This document shows, piece after piece, positions 18,042 through 25,537 of a DNA stretch of 64,000 bases. This DNA is from DATATV01 sp035551355. Lineage in GTDB: Bacteria; Actinomycetota; Actinomycetes; Mycobacteriales; Pseudonocardiaceae. The first letter of the stretch is position 1. Every line of letters starts with the position of its first letter. The position numbers were made by a program, and so were the translations under genes. Location of the stretch: NCBI GenBank assembly GCA_035551355.1, contig DASZNF010000129.1, positions 62,001 to 126,000 of the forward strand. The letters run 5' to 3'. The notes under the pieces are model-generated. The model searched no databases and had not been told where the DNA came from. It worked only from the letters and a program-made list of their open reading frames with translations.

Positions 18042-18075
18042 AAAAACCCAGCCCGCACAAAAACCCAGCCCGCAC
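18042..18075. repeat. perfect 17-bp tandem repeat
   Basis: AAAAACCCAGCCCGCAC occurs twice without a gap (18042-18058, 18059-18075), between convergent genes and before a hairpin. Confidence 0.85.
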
Positions 18076-18091
18076 AAGGAAAACAAAGATC

Positions 18092-18111
18092 GCAACCGAA
18101 AGAACGGTTGC
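18092..18111 (-). terminator. terminator of the M23 gene
   Basis: Stem GCAACCG/CGGTTGC with a 6-nt loop in an A+T-richer gap between convergent genes. On the minus strand the stem is followed by a T-rich stretch (GATCTTTGTTTTCC), fitting an intrinsic terminator for the M23 gene that stops at 18144. Confidence 0.65.
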
Positions 18112-18143
18112 CGACAAAGGATAAGGTGATGCCACCGACGAAC

Positions 18144-18971
18144 TCAGAGCACGACCCCGCGCTCATTGAGCCACTGCTCCGGATCGATCTTCTTCCCGGC
18201 CGTGTTCCACACCTCGAAGTGCAGGGTGTAGCCGGTGGAGAAGCCGCGGTCGCCCATGCGTGCGATCTGCTGGCCCGCGGTCACCTGCTGCCCGACGCTG
18301 ACCGAGAAGTCGTCCATGCGGGCGTAGACCAGCACGGTCCCGTCGGACAGTTGCTCCTTGACCCACATGCCGAAGCCGCTGGTGGGCCCAGCCGCGATGA
18401 TCGTCCCGTTGGCGGCGGCCAGGATCGGTGCGTCCTTGTTGCCGGAGATCTCGATGCCGTAGTGCATGGTGCCGTAGCTGCCGCCAAAGGTGCTGGTCAC
18501 CGAGCCGTCGGCGGGCTTGACGTAGGCGGCCGTGCTGACCTCGCTGGTCAGCCGAGCGCTCTCGGTGAGCTGCGCGACCTCCGCGGAGGCATCGACCACC
18601 CGGGCGGCCGGCTGCACCTCGAGCGTGTGCGCCGCATCCCCAGTGGTGTTGACCACGACGGCGACGTCATGCGGCTGACTCGCGGCGGAGACGGTCAACC
18701 GAGGCGAATGCGGCAGCAGCGACTGCCCAGCAGCGGCCGCGGTCAACGCACCCAACGTGACAGCGGCGAAAACCGCCCGCCCCCGCAACACACTGTTGGG
18801 CCCAAATCTCCGCCGGACAGGTTCGTCGCGGTCAAAACCCGCTTCACGGAACGCACCGTCCGAGCCCTCGGATTCCAGTCCGTCGACGTCGTCAACTTCC
18901 GCGTCGGAGAACGAGTCACCAAACGCGGGATCTTCATCGAGGACGGTGGGCGAGGACTGGCCACCGGTCAT
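18144..18971 (-). CDS. M23-like (LytM) protein with degenerate active site
   Basis: 275 residues. An acidic cytoplasmic N-terminus is followed by one membrane or signal segment (AVFAAVTLGALTAAAAG), a linker, and a C-terminal M23 fold (about 160-275) starting TSTFGGSYGTMHYGIEIS. Catalytic residues are mostly replaced: the H-x3-D motif reads HYGIE, the Tyr-x-His reads YARM, and H-L-H reads TLHFE, so only two of the expected metal-site His/Asp positions remain. It is probably a non-enzymatic LytM regulator of cell-wall hydrolases, an inference. It sits at the Rv0950c position next to pcrA and sucCD. The start is uncertain (ATG 18971 or TTG 18986; no strong Shine-Dalgarno). Confidence 0.85.
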   Translation of the reverse strand: MTGGQSSPTVLDEDPAFGDSFSDAEVDDVDGLESEGSDGAFREAGFDRDEPVRRRFGPNSVLRGRAVFAAVTLGALTAAAAGQSLLPHSPRLTVSAASQPHDVAVVVNTTGDAAHTLEVQPAARVVDASAEVAQLTESARLTSEVSTAAYVKPADGSVTSTFGGSYGTMHYGIEISGNKDAPILAAANGTIIAAGPTSGFGMWVKEQLSDGTVLVYARMDDFSVSVGQQVTAGQQIARMGDRGFSTGYTLHFEVWNTAGKKIDPEQWLNERGVVL

Positions 18972-19264
18972 GCGGGAAGCGACCAAGGCCTGCCCTTTCG
19001 TGACCGGACCGTGACAGGAGACGCCCGGACAGTAACGAAGCAGGCTGATCTCCGGCAACGGTTGGTTGCGCGTCAACCAATCGAGTGGATCACGGGTGCT
19101 TGGTGCCGATGATCCACGGAACCCGGTCGCCGTTGACCTTGGGCAGTGGCCAATTTCACCCACAAGTGGCAGGTGAACCCCCGCTCCAACGGTCCACCAA
19201 ACCCCACCCCACAAGCGCAAACAACCCCCATGTGCCGCCCTGACCCAAGATTCACACGAAAGGG

Positions 19265-19280
19265 TGTGATACTAGTCACA
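19265..19280. promoter_or_regulatory. perfect Crp/GlxR-type operator
   Basis: TGTGATACTAGTCACA matches the Crp-family consensus TGTGA-N6-TCACA at all ten conserved positions. A second overlapping inverted repeat, TCACAC-N5-GTGTGA (19253-19269), shares its left arm. It lies about 290 bp upstream of the M23 gene and 430 bp upstream of the membrane protein gene, in an A+T-rich pocket. Confidence 0.65.
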
Positions 19281-19697
19281 TTTAGCCCAATTGGCCCTGC
19301 CTGACCACCTCAAATGCAGCCCCAGCCCCAGCCCGAACGCATCCCCGCGTCTCACCGGCACGCGCCCACACCCAACTCCACCTGCGGCTCCAATCCCCGC
19401 CGCAGCCCAACCCACGATCGCCGCCGGCCGCAGCTCGTCCGCGTCGTCGTCGCACCCACCGCACCTCGTCCGGGCCCGCACCGCATCGGGGCTGCATCCA
19501 CCGCGCCCGACTCCGTCGGCACCACCCCAATCACCCCCCGCCGCACCCCGCCGCATCGCCGCCGAACCCCCGCCGCATCGCCGCCGCATCGCCGAAACCC
19601 CCACCGATCCCGGCCCCGGCACCCACCCGCCGCCATACCCGACCCCGCCCATTCCCCGCCACCCGGCTGGACCGCGCCGCGCCGGCCCGAGACCGTC

Positions 19698-19703
19698 TAA
19701 CGT
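19698..19703 (+). promoter_or_regulatory. -10 element of the 616-residue membrane protein
   Basis: TAACGT followed by 7 nt and the GTG at 19711: a leaderless promoter pattern. Confidence 0.5.
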
Positions 19704-19710
19704 CGTTCCC

Positions 19711-21561
19711 GTGACGGCACGGACACCCTCGCAACAAGCCGGCTCAACTTCCGCCCGCCCGGGACGCGCCATCGCCGTCTCCGGCTTGGCCGACCTGCCT
19801 CCGCGCCTGCGCTCGGCTCTCGGCGTCGCGCTGGTCGGCGCGGTCGCGCTCGCCGTCGGCCCGCTGCTGCCCGTGGTCAGCCCGCCCACCTCGCCGGGGT
19901 TCACCTCCGGCCCGCTGCTGTTCATCACCGGCCTGCTGCCGGTCGCGGTCGCGGTTGCGTTCGCCCTGCGCGGACGCACCCTGGCCACCGGTGGCGCGTT
20001 GATCGTGGCGGCCCTGTTCGCCCCCGGCCGCGCCTTCGCCGACGCGCAACTGGCCGCGGACAGCTCCCAGGCGGCCCGCCCCGAACTGGTGACGCCCAAC
20101 CTGCTCACGGTGCTGCACGGCTCGATCGGCCTGTGGCTGCTGGTCGCCGGGCACCTGCTCACCCTGATTGCGGGCGTGCTGGCCATCGGCTACGGCGGTC
20201 AGGCCGAGCGGGAACCCGAGCCGGCCTTCGTCCAGTCCGCGGACGAAGCAGACGAATACGCCCCGCCTCGTCCGAACAGCAGGCAGGGCCCGATCTTTCT
20301 CGGCCTGGCCCTCGGCATCCTGACCGCCGTGGGCCTGCTGGCCGCGCCGTTTGCCTCCGCCGACCCGTCCCTGGTGGCCCACGACGTACTCGACAGCGCA
20401 CCCTGGGCGCTGGCCGGCGGCGTGTTGATCGCCCTGGCGGTCCCGGTGGCCAGCACCATCGCGATGGCCGCGATCGACCCGGTCGCGGTGCGCGGCTGGC
20501 TGTTCGCCGCGGCCGCCGTGGCGCTCGCGGTCGCACTGCCCAGCGTGCTGTCCGGTCTCCTGGTCGACGGGCTCAACCCGAGCGCCGGTCCCTATGTCGC
20601 GGTGCTCGGCGCGCTCTGCCTGATCGGCATGGCCCTGCCCAACCGCAACGCCACCTCTCCGGTCGGGGAGGCGGACGAAACCGAACTCGTGCTGCCCGGC
20701 CAGCATCGCCTGCACCGGGTGGCCGGCGTCGCCGGGCTGGTCGCCGGGCTGGCCGCCCTGCTCGGCGCGTTCACCCCGCTCTACGTTCTGCCCGCCGACA
20801 TCCCGCCGGCGGAGAGCTTCGCCGGCCGCCCGCTGATCCCGGCCGGACTGCTGATCGGCCTGCTCGGCGCGGCCATGTTCGTGCCGCGCTGGGCCGCGTC
20901 GGTCCGCCCGGTGCTGGCCGTGGCGTGGACCGCCGTGGTGGTGGCCGGCCTCGACGCCGTGGACACCACTCTGACGGCGACCCAGATCACCGGTGTGGGT
21001 GTCGGGTTCGGCAGTTGGGTGACGGTGGTGGCCATCGTGGCCGCGCTGGTCGCCGCGTGCTGCGCCGGGATCGCTGGCGGGGTGGAGCGCGACGACGTGG
21101 ACCTCACCGAAGTTCGGCCAAGGTTCACCGCCGCATTGGGTCCGGTCGCGGCGGGCGCGCTGCTGGCCATCGGCGCGTTCGGCCTGCCTGTGCTGCGCGC
21201 CCCGGATCTCGTCGAACCCGGCCTCTGGTCGAACTTCCGGATCGAGTCCTGGGGCCTACTGATCGGCCTGATCGCGGTGCTCGCCGCGGTCGTGCTCGCC
21301 CCGTTCTGCCGTCCCGCGCGGGGTGCCGCGCTGCTCGCCGGGGCGGCCGGCGTGCTGCTGGTGCGCACCCTGGAAATGCCGCTGACCAGCGCCCGGGCCG
21401 CCGGTTCCTCGGCCGGTCCCGGCGTCTGGCTGGCGCTGGCCGGCCTGGTCGCGATGATCGTCGGCGCGGCCTGGCTGGGCCTGTCCGACCGCACACCCAC
21501 TCCTGCCCGCCGACCGCACCGCCCCAACCCGAACCGCGGCCGGTCGACCGCCGCGAAGTAG
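19711..21561 (+). CDS. polytopic membrane protein, unknown function
   Basis: 616 residues with roughly 14 hydrophobic segments separated by short loops and one longer cytoplasmic loop near residues 165-190 (acidic, EREPEPAFVQSADEADEY). It ends with a basic tail (RRPHRPNPNRGRS). No transporter signature is recognised. GTG at 19711 was chosen because TAACGT lies 7 nt upstream and the sequence before it is low-complexity. The stop codon lies inside a 14-bp tandem repeat. It sits between the M23 gene and sucCD. Confidence 0.75.
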   Translation: MTARTPSQQAGSTSARPGRAIAVSGLADLPPRLRSALGVALVGAVALAVGPLLPVVSPPTSPGFTSGPLLFITGLLPVAVAVAFALRGRTLATGGALIVAALFAPGRAFADAQLAADSSQAARPELVTPNLLTVLHGSIGLWLLVAGHLLTLIAGVLAIGYGGQAEREPEPAFVQSADEADEYAPPRPNSRQGPIFLGLALGILTAVGLLAAPFASADPSLVAHDVLDSAPWALAGGVLIALAVPVASTIAMAAIDPVAVRGWLFAAAAVALAVALPSVLSGLLVDGLNPSAGPYVAVLGALCLIGMALPNRNATSPVGEADETELVLPGQHRLHRVAGVAGLVAGLAALLGAFTPLYVLPADIPPAESFAGRPLIPAGLLIGLLGAAMFVPRWAASVRPVLAVAWTAVVVAGLDAVDTTLTATQITGVGVGFGSWVTVVAIVAALVAACCAGIAGGVERDDVDLTEVRPRFTAALGPVAAGALLAIGAFGLPVLRAPDLVEPGLWSNFRIESWGLLIGLIAVLAAVVLAPFCRPARGAALLAGAAGVLLVRTLEMPLTSARAAGSSAGPGVWLALAGLVAMIVGAAWLGLSDRTPTPARRPHRPNPNRGRSTAAK

Positions 21562-21608
21562 CCACCCCGAAGCAGCGACCCCGAAGTAGCCACCCCGAAG
21601 CAGCCGCA
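21553..21608. repeat. 14-bp tandem repeat, four copies, spanning a stop codon
   Basis: Units 21553-21566, 21567-21580, 21581-21594 and 21595-21608 follow CCGAAGYAGCSACC. The stop TAG of the preceding gene (21559-21561) is in the first unit, and a TAG recurs in the third. A change in copy number could not extend the protein. Confidence 0.8.
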
Positions 21609-21736
21609 CCGCGATGGGTGACTCGACCGGGTGGACCACAGGGACACTGGTCACACCCGATCCACCGACTCGCCGACCGGCCGGGCCCGGTCGGCTGGCC
21701 TAACCTGGATGAGTCCTCGGTGCGGAGGTGGAAGTC

Positions 21737-22180
21737 GTGAGCGGGCGAATCCGTGTGGTGGTGGCCAAACCCGGCCTGGACGGGCCTGACCGGGGCGTGA
21801 AAGTCGTGGCCAGAGCGCTGCGCGACGCCGGGGTCGAGGTCGTCTACACCGGTCTGCACCAGACCCTCGAGCAGGTGGTGGAGACCGCGCTGCAGGAGGA
21901 CGCGGACGCCGTCGGCCTGTACGTATTGTCCGGCGCGCACCTGACGCTGTTCGCCAGAGTCGTGGAGCTGCTGCGCGAACGCGGAGCCGGAGACGTCGTC
22001 GTATTCGGGGGTGGGATCATCCCTGAGGAGGACATGCCGAAGCTCACCGAGCTCGGGGTGGCCAGGGTGTTCACCCCGGGCGCGCCCACCCAGGACATCG
22101 TCGACTGGGTGCGCCAGCACGTCGGTGACACCGCCTCGGCGCCGCCGGTCGTGGCGGGTGGTGCGGTCCGGCAAGCGTGA
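21737..22180 (+). CDS. IcmB-like small mutase subunit with altered B12 motif
   Basis: 147 residues, colinear with isobutyryl-CoA mutase small subunit (IcmB) and the C-terminal domain of methylmalonyl-CoA mutase: VVVAKPGLDGPDRGVKVVAR, YTGLHQTLEQVV, LSGAHLTLF and FGGGIIPEED. The cobalamin motif D-x-H-x-x-G reads D15-G-P17-D-R-G20, so the cobalt-coordinating His is Pro, and the S-x-L motif reads Y62-V-L. The GG motif is kept. No large subunit gene is in the window. GTG at 21737 has GGAGG (21724-21728) eight bases upstream. It may be a non-cobalamin descendant or a subunit in decay. Confidence 0.85.
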   Translation: MSGRIRVVVAKPGLDGPDRGVKVVARALRDAGVEVVYTGLHQTLEQVVETALQEDADAVGLYVLSGAHLTLFARVVELLRERGAGDVVVFGGGIIPEEDMPKLTELGVARVFTPGAPTQDIVDWVRQHVGDTASAPPVVAGGAVRQA

Positions 22181-22262
22181 TGCGGGCTTTCGGTGACCGA
22201 ACTCACCACCCTCGGTGACGGAGTTCACCAGCCACCGCGGCCCCAGCGTCCACGCAGGTCGA

Positions 22263-22268
22263 TAGGGT
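22263..22268 (+). promoter_or_regulatory. -10 element of the sucC leader ORF
   Basis: TAGGGT followed by 7 nt and GTG at 22276, in the same arrangement as other leaderless starts here. Confidence 0.4.
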
Positions 22269-22275
22269 CGCAGCC

Positions 22276-22353
22276 GTGCCGACACCAACCCTGTGGTCGG
22301 TGCTGGGGGTGGGCCGAGGCAACGAAGTCGTTGGCGTAGTCAGGAGACTCTGA
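22276..22353 (+). CDS. possible leaderless leader ORF ahead of sucC
   Basis: 25-codon ORF (GTG 22276, TGA 22351-22353) whose stop is immediately followed by the sucC GTG in the same frame. TAGGGT lies 7 nt upstream of its start. The peptide begins MPTPTLWSVLGVGRGNEVVG and has no striking composition. If translated it would couple to sucC, whose Shine-Dalgarno (AGGAG) lies within its last codons. Speculative. Confidence 0.35.
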   Translation: MPTPTLWSVLGVGRGNEVVGVVRRL

Positions 22354-23532
22354 GTGGACCTGTACGAATACCAGGCGAAGGACCTTTTCGCCGCCCACGG
22401 CGTGCCGGTGTTGCCCGGCACCGTGGTCGACACGCCGGAGAACGCGAAGGCCGCGGCCGAGAAACTCGGCACGGCGGTCGTGGTGAAGGCCCAGGTCAAG
22501 ACCGGTGGCCGCGGTAAGGCCGGTGGCGTGAAGCTGGCCAAGACCCCCGCCGAGACGCAGGAGAAGGCCGAGGCGATCCTCGGACTGGACATCAAGGGGC
22601 ACATCGTGCACCGGGTGCTGGTGACCCCGGCCAGCGACATCGCCCAGGAGTACTACTTCTCCTACCTGCTCGACCGGACCAACCGCACCTTCCTGGCGAT
22701 GGCCTCGTTCGAGGGCGGCATGGAGATCGAGCAGCTGGCCGTGGAGCGCCCGGATGCGCTGGCCCGGGTGCAGATCGACCCGCTGACCGGCGTGGACCAG
22801 GCGAAGGCCCAGGAGATCGTGGCCAAGGCCGGCTTCCCGGCCGAGGTCGCCGAGCAGGTCGCCGACGCCGCGGTCAAGCTGTGGGACACCTTCGTGGCCG
22901 AGGACGCCACCCTGGTCGAGGTCAACCCGCTGGTGCGTGACCCGCAGGACAAGATCATCGCGCTGGACGGAAAGGTCACGCTGGACGAGAACGCCGGCTT
23001 CCGCCACCCCGGACACGCCGAGCTGGTCGACAAGGCCGCCGAGGACCCGCTGGAAGCGCGGGCCAAGGAGAAGAACCTCAACTACGTCAAGCTCAACGGC
23101 CAGGTCGGCATCATCGGCAACGGCGCCGGGCTGGTCATGTCCACCCTCGACGTGGTGGCCTACGCGGGTGAGAAGCACAGCCAGGTCAAGCCGGCGAACT
23201 TCCTGGACATCGGCGGCGGCGCCTCGGCCGAGGTGATGGCCAACGGCCTGGAGATCATCCTCTCCGACCCGGACGTGCGCAGCGTGTTCGTGAACGTGTT
23301 CGGCGGCATCACCGCCTGCGACGCGGTGGCCAACGGCATCGTGCAGGCGTTCAAACTGTTGGAGAGCCGGGGTGAACCGGTGAGCAAGCCGATCGTGGTG
23401 CGGCTGGACGGCAACAACGCCGCCGAAGGCCGGCGCATCCTGACCGAGGCGAACCTGCCCGGGGTGCAGCAGGTGGACACCATGGACAGCGCGGCCGACA
23501 AGGCCGCCGAACTCGCCGCCGCAGGGGCGTGA
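22354..23532 (+). CDS. sucC: succinyl-CoA synthetase beta subunit
   Basis: 392 residues. With SucD it converts succinyl-CoA to succinate and makes ATP or GTP in the TCA cycle. N-terminal ATP-grasp domain (MDLYEYQAKDLFAAHGVPV, VVVKAQVKTGGRGKAGGV) and C-terminal CoA-ligase domain (FLDIGGGA; NVFGGITACD). GTG at 22354 with AGGAG upstream. It overlaps nothing but ends 5 bp before sucD. Neighbours match the mycobacterial sucCD locus. Confidence 0.98.
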   Translation: MDLYEYQAKDLFAAHGVPVLPGTVVDTPENAKAAAEKLGTAVVVKAQVKTGGRGKAGGVKLAKTPAETQEKAEAILGLDIKGHIVHRVLVTPASDIAQEYYFSYLLDRTNRTFLAMASFEGGMEIEQLAVERPDALARVQIDPLTGVDQAKAQEIVAKAGFPAEVAEQVADAAVKLWDTFVAEDATLVEVNPLVRDPQDKIIALDGKVTLDENAGFRHPGHAELVDKAAEDPLEARAKEKNLNYVKLNGQVGIIGNGAGLVMSTLDVVAYAGEKHSQVKPANFLDIGGGASAEVMANGLEIILSDPDVRSVFVNVFGGITACDAVANGIVQAFKLLESRGEPVSKPIVVRLDGNNAAEGRRILTEANLPGVQQVDTMDSAADKAAELAAAGA

Positions 23533-23537
23533 GGCAG

Positions 23538-24428
23538 ATGGCTATCTTTCTGAACGAGAACAGCAAGGTCATCGTCCAGGGCATCACCGGCTCGGAAGGC
23601 AGCAAGCACACCGCGAAGCTGCTCAAGGCCGGCACGAACATCGTGGGCGGGGTGAACCCCCGCAAGGCGGGTCAGAGCGTCGAGTTCGACGGCACGTCGC
23701 TGCCGGTGTTCGGCTCGGTGGGCGAGGCGATGAAGGAGACCGAGGCGAACGTCACGGTCATCTTCGTGCCCGCGGCGTTCACCAAGGACGCGGTGCTGGA
23801 GGCGATCGACGCCGAGATCGAGCTGGCGATCGTGATCACCGAGGGCGTGCCGGTGCACGACACCGCGTACTTCTGGTCCTACGCGAAGTCCAAGGGCAAC
23901 AAGACCCGCATCATCGGCCCGAACTGCCCGGGCGTGATCAGCCCCGGCAAGTCCAACGCGGGCATCATCCCGGCCGACATCACCGGCCCCGGCAAGATCG
24001 GCCTGGTGTCCAAGTCGGGCACGCTGACCTACCAGATGATGTACGAGCTGCGCGACATCGGCTTCTCCAGCGCGGTGGGCATCGGCGGCGACCCGATCAT
24101 CGGCACCACGCACATCGACGCGCTGCAGGCGTTCCAGGACGACCCGGACACCGCGGCGATCGTGATGATCGGCGAGATCGGCGGCGACGCCGAGGAGCGC
24201 GCGGCTGACTTCATCAAGGCCAACGTCACCAAGCCGGTCGTGGGCTACGTGGCCGGCTTCACCGCGCCCGAGGGCAAGACCATGGGGCACGCGGGTGCGA
24301 TCGTGTCCGGCTCCGCCGGCACCGCGGCCGCGAAGAAAGAGGCCCTGGAGGCGGCCGGCGTGAAGGTCGGCAAGACCCCCAGCGAGACCGCGGCGCTGAC
24401 CCGGGAGATCATCAACTCCCTGGGCTGA
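23538..24428 (+). CDS. sucD: succinyl-CoA synthetase alpha subunit
   Basis: 296 residues; binds CoA and carries the phospho-histidine. The CoA-binding Rossmann domain (VIVQGITGSEGSKHT) is followed by the ligase domain, with GPNCPGVISPG and the active-site His in GKTMGHAGAIVSG. ATG at 23538 was chosen over GTG at 23529 because the family start MAIFLNENSKV fits. A strong terminator hairpin follows. Confidence 0.98.
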   Translation: MAIFLNENSKVIVQGITGSEGSKHTAKLLKAGTNIVGGVNPRKAGQSVEFDGTSLPVFGSVGEAMKETEANVTVIFVPAAFTKDAVLEAIDAEIELAIVITEGVPVHDTAYFWSYAKSKGNKTRIIGPNCPGVISPGKSNAGIIPADITGPGKIGLVSKSGTLTYQMMYELRDIGFSSAVGIGGDPIIGTTHIDALQAFQDDPDTAAIVMIGEIGGDAEERAADFIKANVTKPVVGYVAGFTAPEGKTMGHAGAIVSGSAGTAAAKKEALEAAGVKVGKTPSETAALTREIINSLG

Positions 24429-24443
24429 GCCAAGGCGAACCCC

Positions 24444-24479
24444 CGAGGGGCCGGACCCGCAACGGTGTCCGGCCCCTCG
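24444..24479 (+). terminator. terminator after sucD
   Basis: Perfect 13-bp stem CGAGGGGCCGGAC/GTCCGGCCCCTCG with a 10-nt loop, 15 bp after the sucD stop. There is no U-run, as is common in high-GC actinobacteria. Confidence 0.8.
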
Positions 24480-24724
24480 CGCTGTGCCAGGAACTTTCCG
24501 GGCTTCGCGCCGCAATCGATTCCTCACCGGGAACCGACTCCGGCCGGAGCAAGATCGCTGGCGCGATCGCCGGGCCGGACCGGCTGTTCGCGGGGACGAT
24601 TGGTGGGCCGAACGGTGCAACCGTTGATCGCCCTCACACGTCTCATCGACGTGGTCGGCTAGGGTGCGCTGACCGGCGGCACGACCGTCCCGAAATCCGA
24701 TTTCCGCCCCGAGGGAGAGTCCCC

Positions 24725-25444
24725 ATGTCCTACCCGACCGGTGCGCCGGGCGGCTATCCCGGCCAATCCAACCAACAGCCTGGTCAGGCACCTGTGTTCG
24801 GGAGACCGCCGCAGCGACCCAATCCGTTGGGTGGCATGGGGATGTCACGGTTGCTGTACCTGCTGGTCGCGGTGCTGTCGCTGGTCGCGTACTTCTGCAG
24901 CTTCACCTCGGATGCCAGCGGGCTGAGCACCCCGGTGGATCTGCTGCTGGCCGGTGGTCTGCTGGCCGCGCTGGATCTGCTGCCCAAGACGCCGGACACG
25001 CTGCCCTTCGCCACCCTGCTCAGCTCGGTGGGCGGCCTGGCCGCGCTGTCCGCGGTGATCGAGGCCTCGGGCGGCACGGTGCCCACGATCGCGATCATCA
25101 TCCTGATCCTCGGCCTGGTCCAGTTCGCGGTGTCGGTGGTGGCGCTGCTGATGGAGCACGGGGTGATCAAGCTGGCGCCGAAGCAGGCGGTCCCGTACCA
25201 GCCGCAGAACGGCCCGTCCACCGGTTCCTACCAACAGACCCAGCAGGTCAACCCGGTCGGCCAGGGCGGCCCGCACGGCCAGCAGCAGGGTCAGCAGCCC
25301 GGTCAGCAGGGCCAGTACGGGCAGGCGCAGGGTGGCCAGCCGGGCAACCCGCCGCAGTCCACCCAGTTCATGCAGCAGCCGGGCCAGCTCGGGCAGCCCG
25401 GGCAGCCCGGCACGCCGCCGGGCGGGTTCGGCAGCCAGCAGTAG
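24725..25444 (+). CDS. DUF5336 membrane protein (Rv0954-like)
   Basis: 239 residues. A Pro/Gln-rich N-terminus (1-38) is followed by four membrane helices (about 40-155; LLYLLVAVLSLVAYFCSF first) and a long Gln/Gly/Pro-rich cytoplasmic tail with QPGQQGQ-type repeats. It corresponds in position and layout to mycobacterial Rv0954, the 34-kDa antigen family. ATG at 24725 has GGGAG upstream. Inferred cell-envelope or division-related role; function not established from sequence. Confidence 0.88.
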   Translation: MSYPTGAPGGYPGQSNQQPGQAPVFGRPPQRPNPLGGMGMSRLLYLLVAVLSLVAYFCSFTSDASGLSTPVDLLLAGGLLAALDLLPKTPDTLPFATLLSSVGGLAALSAVIEASGGTVPTIAIIILILGLVQFAVSVVALLMEHGVIKLAPKQAVPYQPQNGPSTGSYQQTQQVNPVGQGGPHGQQQGQQPGQQGQYGQAQGGQPGNPPQSTQFMQQPGQLGQPGQPGTPPGGFGSQQ

Positions 25445-25456
25445 CCGGTGTGCGGC

Positions 25457-25491
25457 GTCGCTGATCAGCCATTCGGGCGCTGATCAGCGAC
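25457..25491 (+). terminator. terminator after the DUF5336 gene
   Basis: 13-bp inverted repeat GTCGCTGATCAGC/GCTGATCAGCGAC with a 9-nt loop, 13 bp after the stop. Each arm contains the self-complementary GCTGATCAGC. Confidence 0.75.
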
Positions 25492-25537
25492 GGCGTGGCT
25501 ACGCCGAATGGCCTAGCCGATTTGTGAGGGTGGGTGC

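Larger units (their letters stand above)
18972..19710. other. long divergent intergenic region
   Basis: About 740 bp between the M23 gene and the next plus-strand gene. Open frames here are low-complexity Pro/Arg sequence and I do not support any as a gene. The part around 19240-19290 is A+T-richer and carries a perfect Crp-type palindrome (listed separately). The part from 19300 to 19690 is C-rich with short CCGCCGCATCGCCG-type repeats. Confidence 0.5.

Noticed and set aside
19291..19710. N-terminal extension of the 616-residue membrane protein
   Set aside because: Pro/Arg/Ala low-complexity sequence without Shine-Dalgarno; a leaderless start at 19711 explains the gene better.
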